Source: Ralstonia sp. RRA | GTDB lineage: Bacteria > Pseudomonadota > Gammaproteobacteria > Burkholderiales > Burkholderiaceae | DNA: 64,000 nucleotides | Direction of reading: 5' to 3' | Assembly: GCF_037023145.1 (NCBI RefSeq) | Contig: NZ_CP146092.1 | Span: forward strand, 248,001-312,000 | Shown here: piece by piece, positions 8,141-17,191 of the stretch | Layout of the letters: each line of letters starts with the position of its first letter | Numbering within the stretch: the stretch's first letter is position 1 | Notes under the pieces: generated by a model | What the model was told of the DNA's origin: nothing | The model's database searches: none | The model's input: only the letters and a program-made list of their open reading frames with translations | Made by a program: the position numbers and the translations under genes

Positions 8141-10575
8141 CAGAGGGGAATATTGAGGTTCAGATAGAGGAACTTGCGGTTCTCAGGCTGGCCGTCATAG
8201 CGATGGCGCCCGTAACCGATCCCATACGAGACCTGCGTCTTGCGGTTGATCTGCCAGACGTGCTCAAGCCGTGCCTCATACATCGGGCTGTTGCCGAACG
8301 ACTGCTGGTTGTACATACCGCCGGTCAGGTACACGCGCTGCGTGAACGACTTGTCGGCATAGCGCCAGGGCGTCCACGACCAGATGGCAGTGGCCGTGCC
8401 GCTGTAGTCGCGTGATGGGCTGAAATAGTTCAGGCCCGTCATGGTGTTGGTACTGGTATCGGCCCCCAACAGCACGCCCACCGTGTGGCGCGGCGAAGTG
8501 AACACCTGCTGATAGAAGTTCGCAGCCACGCGCTTGCGGAAGTTGTCATCTGAATAGCGCGACATGCCGTACGTCAACGATGCGTAGCGCGTTTCATCCC
8601 AGGTGTAGCGCACGTTGCCGCTCACGGTCTTGCCGGTCACGCCCACCTGGTACGCCTTGTAGGGCACCTCCAGGTCATCGGTGGTGACCAGGCCCGACAC
8701 CTTCCAGTGGTCGCTCGGCAACCAGGTGGCGTCGAGGGTGCCGCCCGTCTTGCCGGCCGCACCCACCGATTGGTGCACCTCGCCGTTCACCTCAATGCCG
8801 GTGTCGAACCACTGCACGCCCGCACCGTTGCGTACGCGGCTTTGCGATGCGCCATCAAACTGCGCCTTGCCCACAAAGCTATCGAAGAACAGGCGGTAGT
8901 GATCGGCAAACGGGCTGCTGTAGACCTTGGTGTTGACGCCGTACTCGTTGTTGGCAAACACCGAATTGCCCTTGTCGGCCGTGGACTGGATGATGAGCTG
9001 CGGGCTCTGGTAGACATCCAGGTCCTTGTTCAGCGCATTGATCGAGCCGTTCTCCGGAAAGCGCTCGCCCAGCCCGTTGGCGACATCCTTGGCGGTCTTG
9101 AGGTCATCCACCGCAAGCGAGGCACGCCCATAACCCGAGACCACGCTCAGATCATCCGGGTGCTCCGCCAGCGCAGTTTTGTACATCTCGCGCGAGCGAT
9201 AGGGCTCGGCCTGCACCATCGCACCGTCGGCACGTGCACTCACCAGCGACGCGGAGAACGGCGCCTCATGCCGCCACTTGTCCATCTCGGCAATACCCTG
9301 GTGCGTGCGGCCGGTCAGCACCAGGTATTGCGCCTCCAGGCGCTTGACGCGTGAGTAGTCCGGGTTGGGCGTGCCGACTTCCGGTGCCAGGCGCACGTAC
9401 TCGGGGTTGTCGGCCTTCATTTTGTCGAGCAGTGCGCGGGCCTCTTCAAAGCGGCCGGTATCCAGCAGCGCATAGAACAGGCCTTCCTGCACGTCACCGG
9501 TTTCGATCTCGCCGGGGCCGGCGTCTTTCAACGCCTGCGCGTAGGCGGCAGCAGCCTTGTCCGGCGTATCAAGATAGGCGTAGGCATCGCCCGCGGCCAC
9601 GCGCGTGTAGGCGGGCACCTTGCCTGCCTGCGACATCTCTTCGTAGCGCTTGACGGCATCCTTCATGCGCCCGCGGGACGCCAGCGCTACCACCTCGTCG
9701 GCGACGATCTCCTGGCGGAACTCGGCGTTCTCCTTCGTATCGGGCACCTTCTTGATCAGCGCTTCGATCTCGGCCACCGCCTGGTCGATGATGACAAAGC
9801 GCTCAGGCCCCTGGATGGACTTCATCTGCTGACGGCCCCACCGGATGCGCTGCGCGGCGGCCGCATGATCGACATGCCAGGACTCGGCTTCCATGAACCA
9901 GTCCGGGTGCTCACGCAAATGCTCCTGCGCCAGCGTGGCCGCACCTTCGCGGGACTCGCGCTGGACTTCGTTGCGGAAGGCCTCGCGATCGGTCGGCATC
10001 GGGCCTGCGGGGGCGTTCTCCGGCTGGTTGGCAGTGGCATGGGTAGCCGCAGCGTTGGCGGCTTCGGGAGACACCTGCAGCGGCTCCAACGCACCCGGGC
10101 CTTGGGCGCTGGGGCCTGCGGGCATGGGTGGTGCAGCGTCGGTCGAGTGGGTGCCCGGCGGCAGGATCACCGTGGGTGATGGTGGCGGTGCGGGCGGCGC
10201 CATGTCGGCGCCGGGCATGGGCGATGGGGCCTGCTGTGCGGGCGCGGCCGGCGCCGCGGCGTTGGCATCGGCCGGGGCGGGTTGCTGCGCCTGCGCCACC
10301 AGCCTTGCATTGGCGGGCGAAGCCGGCAGACCGTTCGAGCCGGTGGGAGCGGCAGCGGCTGTCGTACTGCCGTTCAGTTCAGCGAGCTCCGCATCGATCA
10401 GGTTGCGCGTGGCGGTGTTCGATGCATCGTTGGTGGTGGCCGCAGCGTGTACGGCCATCGGCGCCGTGCCGACCAGCACCACAGTGGCGCCAGCAATCGC
10501 GCACCGACGCGGGTGCCAGGCAGAAGCCGTACTGGCGCACGGCTGGCCAGAGAGAATTGGCTCGTAGGTGTTCAT
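8140..10575 (-). CDS. pgaA: PgaA, outer-membrane PNAG export porin with TPR domain
   Basis: PgaA carries PNAG across the outer membrane. The 811-residue protein has a signal-like hydrophobic segment (about 26-45), a long Ala/Pro-rich linker, TPR-type helical repeats ('AYAYLDTPDKAAAAYAQALKDA', 'DTGRFEEARALLDKMKADNPEYV') and a C-terminal beta-barrel region of alternating residues ending in 'KFLYLNLNIPL'. The start at 10575 lacks a strong SD. Ninety-one bases separate it from the upstream LuxR-type regulator on the same strand, so the five genes may be co-transcribed. Confidence 0.92.
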   Translation of the reverse strand: MNTYEPILSGQPCASTASAWHPRRCAIAGATVVLVGTAPMAVHAAATTNDASNTATRNLIDAELAELNGSTTAAAAPTGSNGLPASPANARLVAQAQQPAPADANAAAPAAPAQQAPSPMPGADMAPPAPPPSPTVILPPGTHSTDAAPPMPAGPSAQGPGALEPLQVSPEAANAAATHATANQPENAPAGPMPTDREAFRNEVQRESREGAATLAQEHLREHPDWFMEAESWHVDHAAAAQRIRWGRQQMKSIQGPERFVIIDQAVAEIEALIKKVPDTKENAEFRQEIVADEVVALASRGRMKDAVKRYEEMSQAGKVPAYTRVAAGDAYAYLDTPDKAAAAYAQALKDAGPGEIETGDVQEGLFYALLDTGRFEEARALLDKMKADNPEYVRLAPEVGTPNPDYSRVKRLEAQYLVLTGRTHQGIAEMDKWRHEAPFSASLVSARADGAMVQAEPYRSREMYKTALAEHPDDLSVVSGYGRASLAVDDLKTAKDVANGLGERFPENGSINALNKDLDVYQSPQLIIQSTADKGNSVFANNEYGVNTKVYSSPFADHYRLFFDSFVGKAQFDGASQSRVRNGAGVQWFDTGIEVNGEVHQSVGAAGKTGGTLDATWLPSDHWKVSGLVTTDDLEVPYKAYQVGVTGKTVSGNVRYTWDETRYASLTYGMSRYSDDNFRKRVAANFYQQVFTSPRHTVGVLLGADTSTNTMTGLNYFSPSRDYSGTATAIWSWTPWRYADKSFTQRVYLTGGMYNQQSFGNSPMYEARLEHVWQINRKTQVSYGIGYGRHRYDGQPENRKFLYLNLNIPL

Positions 10576-10666
10576 GTTGTTTTGGTGTCCGTTAGGCGGC
10601 GCACACGTGCGTGCATGCGTCGGCCGCGTGATGTGGGGATCGGACCCTGGGGACCAGGAGCGTGTG

Positions 10667-11593
10667 TCAGCCCAGGCGGGCTGTGCCGTTGGCGGTACGC
10701 ACGGGCGTGCGTGGTGATTTGGCGGGCGTCACGCCGCCAAAGGCGCGTGTCATGGCTGCCCACCGCGATTCCGCACCGTGGTCGGCCACCGCAACGCGGG
10801 GCGAGCTCATCACAGCATCGGTGGCAGACATCGAGGTGGACGCAGACGCGCGCGACGGGCCGGCAGCGGTCTGGACAAACACGGCGGCGGCGTCCTGCAC
10901 GGCGGCAGTGGTTTCACCCTGTGCCATGGCATTGCCTTGCAGTTCCAGCGGAATGCCCAGGCGCATGGCGGCGTACACAGCCTCGCTCTTGTTGCGCACG
11001 TTCAGGCGGCGATACAGCGTGCACGCGTGCGTTTTGACGGTGGCTTCCGAAATGCCGAGCAGGCGGCCAACACCCTTGACCGAGTGCCCGCGCGACAGGA
11101 GCACCAACACCTCGTACTGGCGCAGCGATACATTCAGCCGCTGCGCGGCTTCCGACGCATCGAGCGCGAGCATGGTCACGGCCGTGGTGGCCGGGCGCGG
11201 CATCAATGCCGGATACGACTGCCCACCCGCCAGCACCAGCTGCAGCGTGGCGAGCAGCACTTCAGGCGACTGTGACTTGGAGACATAGGCATCCACCCCG
11301 CACGTCATCGCAACGTGCGCCTCTTCTGCCGACGGGCGAGCCGCGAGCAGAACCACGCGGCTGGCCTCGCTGCAGGCAATGGCTTCGCGCAGTTGAGCCA
11401 TGTCGACAGGGGCATCGGCTTCGTCCAGGCCGATGACAAGCAGGTCGGCACGCGTATCAACGGCATGCACGTCGCCCGGCTCGCCAACCGGCAGCACGGG
11501 GGCGACGACTTCCAGGCCCAGGGTGGGATGCTTGAGCAGTGCGCCAAGTCCGGCTCGCAGCAACGGATGATTCTCCAGCAGGACTGCTTTCAT
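10667..11593 (-). CDS. LuxR/NarL-type regulator with degenerate receiver domain, linked to pga
   Basis: The 308-residue protein has a receiver-like N-terminus (1-122) and a LuxR-type HTH ('LNVSLRQYEVLVLLSRG', 'GISEATVKTHACTLYRRLNV'), then an Ala/Ser-rich tail of about 85 residues. In the receiver the acidic pair is reduced to E7-N8, and the phospho-acceptor position in 'ADLLVIGLDEAD' is Gly instead of Asp. The late Lys in 'YVSKS' is kept. It therefore cannot be switched by normal phosphorelay. GAGGAA precedes the ATG at 11593. Position directly upstream of pgaABCD suggests that it controls PNAG, possibly by ligand binding or abundance. Confidence 0.85.
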   Translation of the reverse strand: MKAVLLENHPLLRAGLGALLKHPTLGLEVVAPVLPVGEPGDVHAVDTRADLLVIGLDEADAPVDMAQLREAIACSEASRVVLLAARPSAEEAHVAMTCGVDAYVSKSQSPEVLLATLQLVLAGGQSYPALMPRPATTAVTMLALDASEAAQRLNVSLRQYEVLVLLSRGHSVKGVGRLLGISEATVKTHACTLYRRLNVRNKSEAVYAAMRLGIPLELQGNAMAQGETTAAVQDAAAVFVQTAAGPSRASASTSMSATDAVMSSPRVAVADHGAESRWAAMTRAFGGVTPAKSPRTPVRTANGTARLG

Positions 11594-12193
11594 GGTTTCC
11601 TCGTTTTCTGGTGAAGCGATTCCGGTCGAGCGCGTACCGAGCCTGCCGCGGCAGGCATGCACGTGCGCGTAGTCGACCGTTGAAACCCCGGGACCGTCCG
11701 AGAGAAGCGCCCTGCCACCAGCGAAGTGCGAGAGTGCCGGCAGTTGAGAAGCGAAGTGCGAATGCCGTGGATTGCTCCGGATCCGCTTATGGGAAGAACG
11801 TTGTGTGCGTGAGGCGCCAAGCGCCTGCTCACGCAGCGTGACCGCACGACATTGAGCAAGCATCGGGCCAGCACCGTGCAACGCAACATCTGCTTACATA
11901 CTTGGCACAAAACCGACCAGTCGGAAGGCGGTTGAAACCTGCTGTGGCAAAGGCTCAACGGCCTGCAGCATCGTTTGTTGCACTGCCGCGTACGCACCCG
12001 ATTCTGTAACCGGATGGTTACGACTTCAGGACGCTTGGCGAATGCGCGCTCGTGCCGTTGGTCGACAACTGAACGTTTTTACAACCTGTTTTAAAACTTA
12101 CCGAGCGAGAGAGGCCGGCGTCGCTTGATCAGCTGGCAGCTGGCACCTTGGCATGTGCCGCAAGCAACGCGGAGGGAAAGGATGCTGCGCCGC
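11594..12193. other. 600-bp intergenic region upstream of the pga-linked regulator
   Basis: No gene is supported here. The size suggests a complex promoter region for the regulator and pga operon. An AT-rich patch with an imperfect dyad (GTTTTTACAACCTGTTTTAAAAC-like) lies around 12075-12100. No terminator or RNA family was recognised. Confidence 0.4.
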
Positions 12194-12454
12194 TCAGGAC
12201 TTACGACGCATCACAAAGAGGAACAGGCTGTCGATAGCGCCCACCGTGAAGATGAGGCCCGCGGCGGTGTGGAGCATCCACGCGCCATCCGCAAACGGTA
12301 ACGAGATCGAGGTGTGCGGAATGGCACCCACCACCGCGGCTGCCACTGACATGCGCACCACGGGTACCCACCACGTGCGTTGCGCGGGCGGCGGGTCGTC
12401 ACGATGACGCGGCGGCGGAGGGGGCATGCGGCGGGGGCAGGAAGTGGCGGTCAT
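12194..12454 (-). CDS. Small two-helix membrane protein of unknown function
   Basis: This 86-residue protein has a Pro/Arg-rich N-terminus and two hydrophobic segments ('VVRMSVAAAVVGAIPHTSI' and 'MLHTAAGLIFTVGAIDSLFLFVM') ending in a basic RRKS tail, as expected for an inner-membrane hairpin protein. An in-frame ATG at 12517 would add 21 residues, and neither start has a strong SD. No family is recognised. It lies 90 bases beyond the stop of the threonine dehydrogenase-like gene and on the same strand. Confidence 0.5.
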   Translation of the reverse strand: MTATSCPRRMPPPPPRHRDDPPPAQRTWWVPVVRMSVAAAVVGAIPHTSISLPFADGAWMLHTAAGLIFTVGAIDSLFLFVMRRKS

Positions 12455-12544
12455 GCTGCATTGTTGGACACAACCGATCCGACCGAAACCGGGAACAGCC
12501 CCGCACATCAGCCCCATTTCCGTCGATCGCCCTACCGGTGTTGT

Positions 12545-13528
12545 TTAGTGAGCGCTCTGCGTAGCCAGGTGCGCGAGGTTCTTCAGCATGTCGGTCGTCA
12601 TTTCCGCCACGCCGTACTCGGGCCTCCAACCCCAGTCGCGCCGGGCGACCGAATCGTCAATCGAATTGGGCCAGCTTGCGGCAATCGCCTGACGGAAATC
12701 CGGCGCGTACGTCACTTCAAACGCTGGGTGATGCCGGCGAATTTCCGCCGCCAGTTCTGCCGGCGTAAAGCTCACACCCGCTAGGTTGTAGCTGCCGCGT
12801 TCGGTAATGTGCTCGGCCGGTGCTTCCATCAGTTCGATGGTGGCGCGCACGGCATCGGGCATGTACATCATGGGCAGCGCTTCGTCGCTCTCCAGAAAGC
12901 ACGTGTAGCGTTCGCCCTTCACGGCGGAATGGAAGATGTCGATGGCGTAGTCAGTCGTACCGCCGCCCGGCGCGGTCTTGTACGAGATCAGCCCCGGATA
13001 GCGCAGGCTGCGCACGTCGATACCGTGGTGCTCGAAGTACCAGCGGCACCAGCCCTCGCCCGCCAGCTTGGAGATGCCGTAGACCGTCTTGGGCTCCATG
13101 ATCGTGCTCTGCGGCGTGTTGTCGGGCGGCGTAGTGGGCCCGAACGCGGCAATCGAACTCGGCCAGAAGATGCGCTCGATGTTGTGCTGGCGCGCGGCCT
13201 CCAGCACGTTCAGCAGGCCGTTCATGTTGAGCTGCCAGCCCCACGTGGGCGATTGCTCCGCCGCTGCCGAGAGCGCCGCCGCCAGGTGATAGATCTGCGT
13301 GATGCCGTGGCGCTCGATGATCTCGCGCAACTGCCCGCGATCGATCACGTCGAGCATTTCGTGGCGGATCTGCGGGTGGCGCCCCTTGGGCACCATGTCG
13401 CTGGTCACCACGTTGCCGGTGCCGTAACGCTCGGCCAGCGCCGCCGCCAGCTCCGTCCCCAATTGCCCATTGGCGCCGATGATGAGAATGCGCGGCGCAC
13501 TTCCTGTCCCACTGCCGGTGTTGCTCAT
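12545..13528 (-). CDS. tdh: SDR-type L-threonine 3-dehydrogenase
   Basis: The 327-residue protein is an extended short-chain dehydrogenase with the NAD-binding G18-x-x-G21-x-x-G24 motif, 'YHLAA', and catalytic Y-x-x-x-K in 'TVYGISKLAGE'. It resembles the UDP-galactose-epimerase-like L-threonine dehydrogenases that oxidise threonine to 2-amino-3-oxobutyrate. Assignment rests on the gene immediately upstream, kbl, whose product cleaves that intermediate; the kbl stop and this start share bases (TCATCAG junction, TGATG). It could still be another sugar-nucleotide epimerase, but the context makes this unlikely. Confidence 0.88.
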   Translation of the reverse strand: MSNTGSGTGSAPRILIIGANGQLGTELAAALAERYGTGNVVTSDMVPKGRHPQIRHEMLDVIDRGQLREIIERHGITQIYHLAAALSAAAEQSPTWGWQLNMNGLLNVLEAARQHNIERIFWPSSIAAFGPTTPPDNTPQSTIMEPKTVYGISKLAGEGWCRWYFEHHGIDVRSLRYPGLISYKTAPGGGTTDYAIDIFHSAVKGERYTCFLESDEALPMMYMPDAVRATIELMEAPAEHITERGSYNLAGVSFTPAELAAEIRRHHPAFEVTYAPDFRQAIAASWPNSIDDSVARRDWGWRPEYGVAEMTTDMLKNLAHLATQSAH

Positions 13529-14745
13529 CAGATGATCCCCAGTTCCTTGCCGGCGGTTTCGAACGCCTTGAGTGCTGCATCGAGCTGCTCACGCTCGTGC
13601 ACTGCGCTGATCTGCACGCGGATACGCGCCTGCCCCTTGGGCACCACCGGGTAGAAGAAGCCGATCACATACACGCCCAGCTCCAGCAGGCGTTTGGACA
13701 GCGCCTGCGCCTTGGGCGCGTCGTACACCATGATCGGCACGATGGGGTGGTCACCCGGCTTGATGTCAAAACCGAGTTCAACGATCTTGCGGCGGAAGTA
13801 CAGTGCGCTGTCTTCCAGCTTGTCGCGCAACGAGGTGTCGGCCTCCAGCAAGTCGAGCACCTTGATGCTGGCGCCAACAATGGCCGGTGCCACGGTGTTC
13901 GAGAACAGATACGGCCGCGAGCGCTGGCGTAGGAGCGCCACCACTTCCTTGCGCGCGCTGGTGAAACCGCCCGATGCACCGCCCAGGCCCTTGCCCAGCG
14001 TGCCGGTAATGATGTCGATCTTGCCAAACACGCCGCGGTGCTCGTGCGAGCCGCGCCCGCGCTTGCCCAGGAAGCCCGTGGCATGGCACTCATCAATGCC
14101 CAGCAACGCGCCAAACTCATCGCAAATGGCGCGAATTTCATCGAGCCGCGCAATGGTGCCATCCATCGAGAACACGCCGTCGGTAAAGACCAGCTTGAAG
14201 CGCGCGCCGGCTGCGTCCGCAGCTTTCAGTTGCGCGCGCAGGTCATCCAGATCGTTGTGCTTGTAGCGATAGCGCTGTGCCTTGCACAGGCGGATGCCGT
14301 CGATGATGGACGCGTGGTTCAGCTCATCGCTGATGACGGCGTCTTCCGCGCCAAGCAGCGTCTCAAACAACCCACCGTTGGCATCGAATGCCGAGCCGTA
14401 GAGGATGGTGTCTTCCGTACCGAGAAACTTCGCCAGCCGCGCTTCCAGCGTCTTGTGCAGATCCTGCGTGCCACAGATGAAGCGCACCGAGCTCAAGCCA
14501 AAACCGTGCGTGTCCAGCGCCTCATGCGCCGCCTTGAGCACCTCGGGGTGCGACGACAAACCCAGGTAGTTGTTGGCGCAGAGGTTGATGACCTCCTTGC
14601 CATCGTCCGTACGGATCACGCTGCCCTGCGGCGAGGTGATGATGCGCTCGGTCTTGTAGAGACCGGCCTCCTCGATGGCTTCCAGTTCGCTGCGGATATG
14701 CGCGTAGAAAGCGTCGATGGAAGCGTTGGCTGCCGTTGTCCCCAT
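13528..14745 (-). CDS. kbl: 2-amino-3-ketobutyrate CoA ligase (glycine C-acetyltransferase)
   Basis: Kbl is a PLP enzyme converting 2-amino-3-oxobutyrate plus CoA into glycine and acetyl-CoA. The 405-residue protein matches the alpha-oxoamine synthase family throughout: '[12 protein letters not shown]', '[20 protein letters not shown]', '[14 protein letters not shown]', 'DECHATGF' and the PLP-binding Lys in '[13 protein letters not shown]'. The start at 14745 has a strong AGGAGGAG site seven bases upstream. It forms a translationally coupled pair with the downstream dehydrogenase for threonine to glycine conversion, and is divergent from an XRE-cupin regulator. Confidence 0.95.
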   Translation of the reverse strand: MGTTAANASIDAFYAHIRSELEAIEEAGLYKTERIITSPQGSVIRTDDGKEVINLCANNYLGLSSHPEVLKAAHEALDTHGFGLSSVRFICGTQDLHKTLEARLAKFLGTEDTILYGSAFDANGGLFETLLGAEDAVISDELNHASIIDGIRLCKAQRYRYKHNDLDDLRAQLKAADAAGARFKLVFTDGVFSMDGTIARLDEIRAICDEFGALLGIDECHATGFLGKRGRGSHEHRGVFGKIDIITGTLGKGLGGASGGFTSARKEVVALLRQRSRPYLFSNTVAPAIVGASIKVLDLLEADTSLRDKLEDSALYFRRKIVELGFDIKPGDHPIVPIMVYDAPKAQALSKRLLELGVYVIGFFYPVVPKGQARIRVQISAVHEREQLDAALKAFETAGKELGII

Positions 14746-14778
14746 GGTGCTCCTCCTGTAGACTGCGTTGATCGATAA

Positions 14779-14794
14779 ATCGAACAAGTTCGAT
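14779..14794. promoter_or_regulatory. Candidate operator between kbl and its divergent regulator
   Basis: The 87-bp divergent gap contains a 7-2-7 dyad, ATCGAAC-AA-GTTCGAT, directly followed by a second short palindrome CGATATATCG (14791-14800). Its AT-rich setting between divergent starts suits an operator for the XRE-cupin regulator. This is inference; no known binding consensus was used. Confidence 0.5.
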
Positions 14795-14832
14795 ATATCG
14801 AATAATTTGTTCAATTTACAAGATACCATCCA

Positions 14833-15441
14833 ATGGCACAAGCCCCTGCCACCCGTCCGTTCGATGAAGGGCTTGCCGAAGGCCCGCCGGCCGTTGGCGC
14901 CAAGCTGCAAGTGCTGCGCCAAGCACGCAAGCTGTCGCTGGACGAACTCTCGCGCCGCGCCGGCGTATCCAAATCCATGCTCTCGCAAGTCGAGCGCAAC
15001 CTCGCCAACCCGACCGTGGCCGTGCTGTGGCGCTTGGCAACCGCGCTGGGCGTGGGGCTGGCGGATTTCCTCTCGCCCGAAGGTGCAGCGGATGCGGCAC
15101 CGTCCGTCACGGTCATCCCGGCTCACTCCATCCCAGTCATCAAAAGCCCGGATGGCAAGTGCGAATTGAAGATTCTTGGGCCGGTGGACCTGGCGGCGCG
15201 TTTTGAGTGGTATGAGCTGTCGATCCAGCCAGGCGGTGTGCTGGCGTCAGAACCGCATGAGGTGGGAACGAAGGAGCACCTGTCGGTGCTCAGCGGCACG
15301 CTGACGGTGCAATCCGGGTCGAGCGAGAAAAAGGTGCGGCACGGAGAGTCCGCGCGCTACCCGGCGGATGTGCAGCACGCGATTTCGAATTCGGGGAAGA
15401 CAGTGGCGACGGCGTTGTTGGTGGTGGAGTGTGCGCAGTAG
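14833..15441 (+). CDS. XRE-family regulator with C-terminal cupin domain
   Basis: The 202-residue protein has an XRE helix-turn-helix (about 22-78: '[32 protein letters not shown]') and a C-terminal cupin (about 125-200, '[18 protein letters not shown]...[18 protein letters not shown]'). Proteins of this layout (PuuR/SutR-like) sense small metabolites through the cupin and regulate neighbouring catabolic genes. The divergent kbl-tdh operon is the natural target, with threonine or a derivative as possible effector (inference). Confidence 0.85.
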   Translation: MAQAPATRPFDEGLAEGPPAVGAKLQVLRQARKLSLDELSRRAGVSKSMLSQVERNLANPTVAVLWRLATALGVGLADFLSPEGAADAAPSVTVIPAHSIPVIKSPDGKCELKILGPVDLAARFEWYELSIQPGGVLASEPHEVGTKEHLSVLSGTLTVQSGSSEKKVRHGESARYPADVQHAISNSGKTVATALLVVECAQ

Positions 15442-15453
15442 TGAGCGCAAACA

Positions 15454-15612
15454 ATGGACACGCAACTGCTACAGACTGAAGACGCTTACAACGAGGCGCT
15501 CGCCATCGTGTCGAAACTCGTCGATGCTGCCGCTACGCCAGGCACGACAGATGGAAATCGCCTCGAAATCATGACCGGGCTGATCGAGCTGTTGAGATTC
15601 ACTCAACGCTGA
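15454..15612 (+). pseudogene. Truncated HigA-like antitoxin N-terminus
   Basis: A 52-codon frame (MDTQLLQTEDAYNEALAI..., 'TPGTTDGNRLEIMTGLIELL') matches the conserved N-terminus of the XRE-type HigA antitoxins that start 'MD-I-x-PI-x-T-E-x-D-Y-x-x-A-L' and continue 'PGTPEGDRLEVL'. The helix-turn-helix half is missing and the frame stops at RFTQR. No toxin partner is adjacent. It ends about 60 bases before the first 18-bp repeat bounding the next island, so the truncation may record that insertion. It begins 12 bases after the stop of the XRE-cupin gene. Confidence 0.6.
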
Positions 15613-16016
15613 ATCTCGCATCAGCGAGCGCCGTGCTTTCCAAAGACCGCGCTTAATTCAGTCTGAATCGCTGGTTCACTTAACGTTGAACTATCCGAGT
15701 TTTGGTTCTCTTAACTCTGAACTTTCCGGCTACGTTTCCAACGTCAGAAATAGCACGGGCCGGCCGTGATCGACCCGCTACGGACGTTCGATGCTGCGCA
15801 TTCTTGGTCCGCAACAGGTTCTTAAGCCGTCGCTCGTCACGCAACAAAGAGTCGGCGGCAGCAAACAGGAAAGGTGGCTCCCTTGAAATCCTGACTCTCC
15901 CAACAGGCTGTCAGACTATGCGAAGGAGCTGCCTCGCCGATGAGCAAGGTGCCGCTTTCGAGCGGTTTCCCGAAGTGACGCACATGCCGTCCCGAGGAGA
16001 CTCGCGATAACAGCGG
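15613..16016. other. Non-coding junction left of the metal/stress island
   Basis: This stretch carries the left pair of 18-bp repeats (15674-15722) and otherwise no supported gene. It separates the truncated antitoxin fragment from the uspA gene. Confidence 0.5.
15674..15722 (+). repeat. Left pair of 18-bp island-end repeats
   Basis: Two directly repeated copies, GTTCACTTAACGTTGAAC (15674-15691) and GTTCTCTTAACTCTGAAC (15705-15722), lie 31 bp apart start to start. Two further copies in the opposite orientation lie at the right side of the island. The unit is itself a partial palindrome (GTTCA...TGAAC). Confidence 0.7.
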
Positions 16017-16484
16017 CTAGCCGTGGGCCTCTCTGTCCGGATTGTTTCTCACCAGTAGTACCGGGAGGGAAGACGTACGGACAACGCTCTCCGCGACGCT
16101 TCCCAGCAACGCCCTCGGCACGCCTCGCCTCCCATGTGTGCCAAGCACCAAGACTTGCGCGCCAGCCTCCGCCGCAAGTCTCTCCAGCTCCGTGGCGACG
16201 TCAATATACGTCAGCGGATCTCTTGTGATGGCGACCGAAGCCTGGATTCCAGCTTGTTGGGCCTTCCGAATCGCAGCCGAGATCAGCGTCTCTCCGCGCT
16301 GAGCCAGCGCTGCCGTGACCTCCCGCACGAACGGAGAGCTCAAGTCGTATTTGACGTGGGCGTTATCCACGACATGGGCGATCACAAGCTTTGACCCGAG
16401 TGATTTGGCCAGGCGGATGGCCTCGTCGAGGGCTTGCTCCGCGGTCGGGCTTGCATCGATTGCGACCATGATGGTTTCGTACAT
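16017..16484 (-). CDS. Universal stress protein, UspA family
   Basis: The 155-residue protein begins MYETIMVAIDASPTAEQALDEA and ends with the ATP-binding G-x2-G-x9-G-S signature in 'GTHGRRGVPRALLGSVAE', so it belongs to the nucleotide-binding branch of UspA proteins. The start at 16484 follows AAAGGAGATCACG. It is the last gene of a leftward run with the membrane protein and metal ATPase, consistent with a stress-response unit. Confidence 0.9.
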   Translation of the reverse strand: MYETIMVAIDASPTAEQALDEAIRLAKSLGSKLVIAHVVDNAHVKYDLSSPFVREVTAALAQRGETLISAAIRKAQQAGIQASVAITRDPLTYIDVATELERLAAEAGAQVLVLGTHGRRGVPRALLGSVAESVVRTSSLPVLLVRNNPDREAHG

Positions 16485-16541
16485 CGTGATCTCCTTTCGG
16501 TACCTGCGTTGAACGATGGTTTGCCGCGTCACTGCATCGGA

Positions 16542-17186
16542 TCAGTGATCCCCGGATGGTCTGGGGCCCTCTGGAGACGAGGGGCTTCTTTGCGGGTGCC
16601 GCCAGCACAGCCGCTTTTCCGTCATGAGGCGGCGCCAATCCACTTTCGTGAACCCATAGACCGCAGCGAGAAACACCAGCTGCGACACGACAAAGTAGAC
16701 ACCAAGATAAGAGCCATCGATCTCGGACTCTTCGTCCAGATAGCGGGCCCCGATCTGGGCAATGTGCGTCCAGGTCAGGTAGCTCACCCAGCGCCCCACC
16801 AAGAATGGCAGTCCGATCAACCACAGCCGCATGCCGGTCAGGCCGTAGGCGATGAAGATGGTGTTGGATGGAAACGGGCTGAACGCGTAGGCAAGCACCA
16901 GTCCCACAGTCATACCTTTGCGCTGCTTGAGCCAAGCGCCCACCACGTCGATGTTCTGCCGGTCCGATTCGCGCATCCAATGGTTGCGGACCAGCATGCA
17001 GGCCAGCCTCGCCAGGACCAGACGCCCCGCCGTCGCGGCGCAGGCGGCCACCGCTGCCAGCGCAACGGGGTTGGCTTCGGGCTGAGAAAAACCGATCCAT
17101 GACATCACCATCCACGTGGGTGGCGCAAAGGCTGGGATCACGTTCAGGGCAAAGACCGTGGCAAACAAGGCGAGCAGGCTCGTCAT
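16542..17186 (-). CDS. Polytopic membrane protein, DedA/YqaA-like (VTT domain)
   Basis: The 214-residue protein has about five hydrophobic segments and the 'IPAFAPPTWMVMSWIGF' and 'YAFSPFPSNTIFIAYGLTGM' patterns found in DedA/YqaA-type membrane proteins, whose members move lipids or ions. The ATG at 17186 is chosen over a GTG nine bases upstream because GGAGG lies ten bases before the ATG and touches the GTG. A basic Ser/Pro-rich tail follows the last helix. It is clustered with the metal ATPase. Confidence 0.65.
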   Translation of the reverse strand: MTSLLALFATVFALNVIPAFAPPTWMVMSWIGFSQPEANPVALAAVAACAATAGRLVLARLACMLVRNHWMRESDRQNIDVVGAWLKQRKGMTVGLVLAYAFSPFPSNTIFIAYGLTGMRLWLIGLPFLVGRWVSYLTWTHIAQIGARYLDEESEIDGSYLGVYFVVSQLVFLAAVYGFTKVDWRRLMTEKRLCWRHPQRSPSSPEGPRPSGDH

Positions 17187-17191
17187 GGTGT

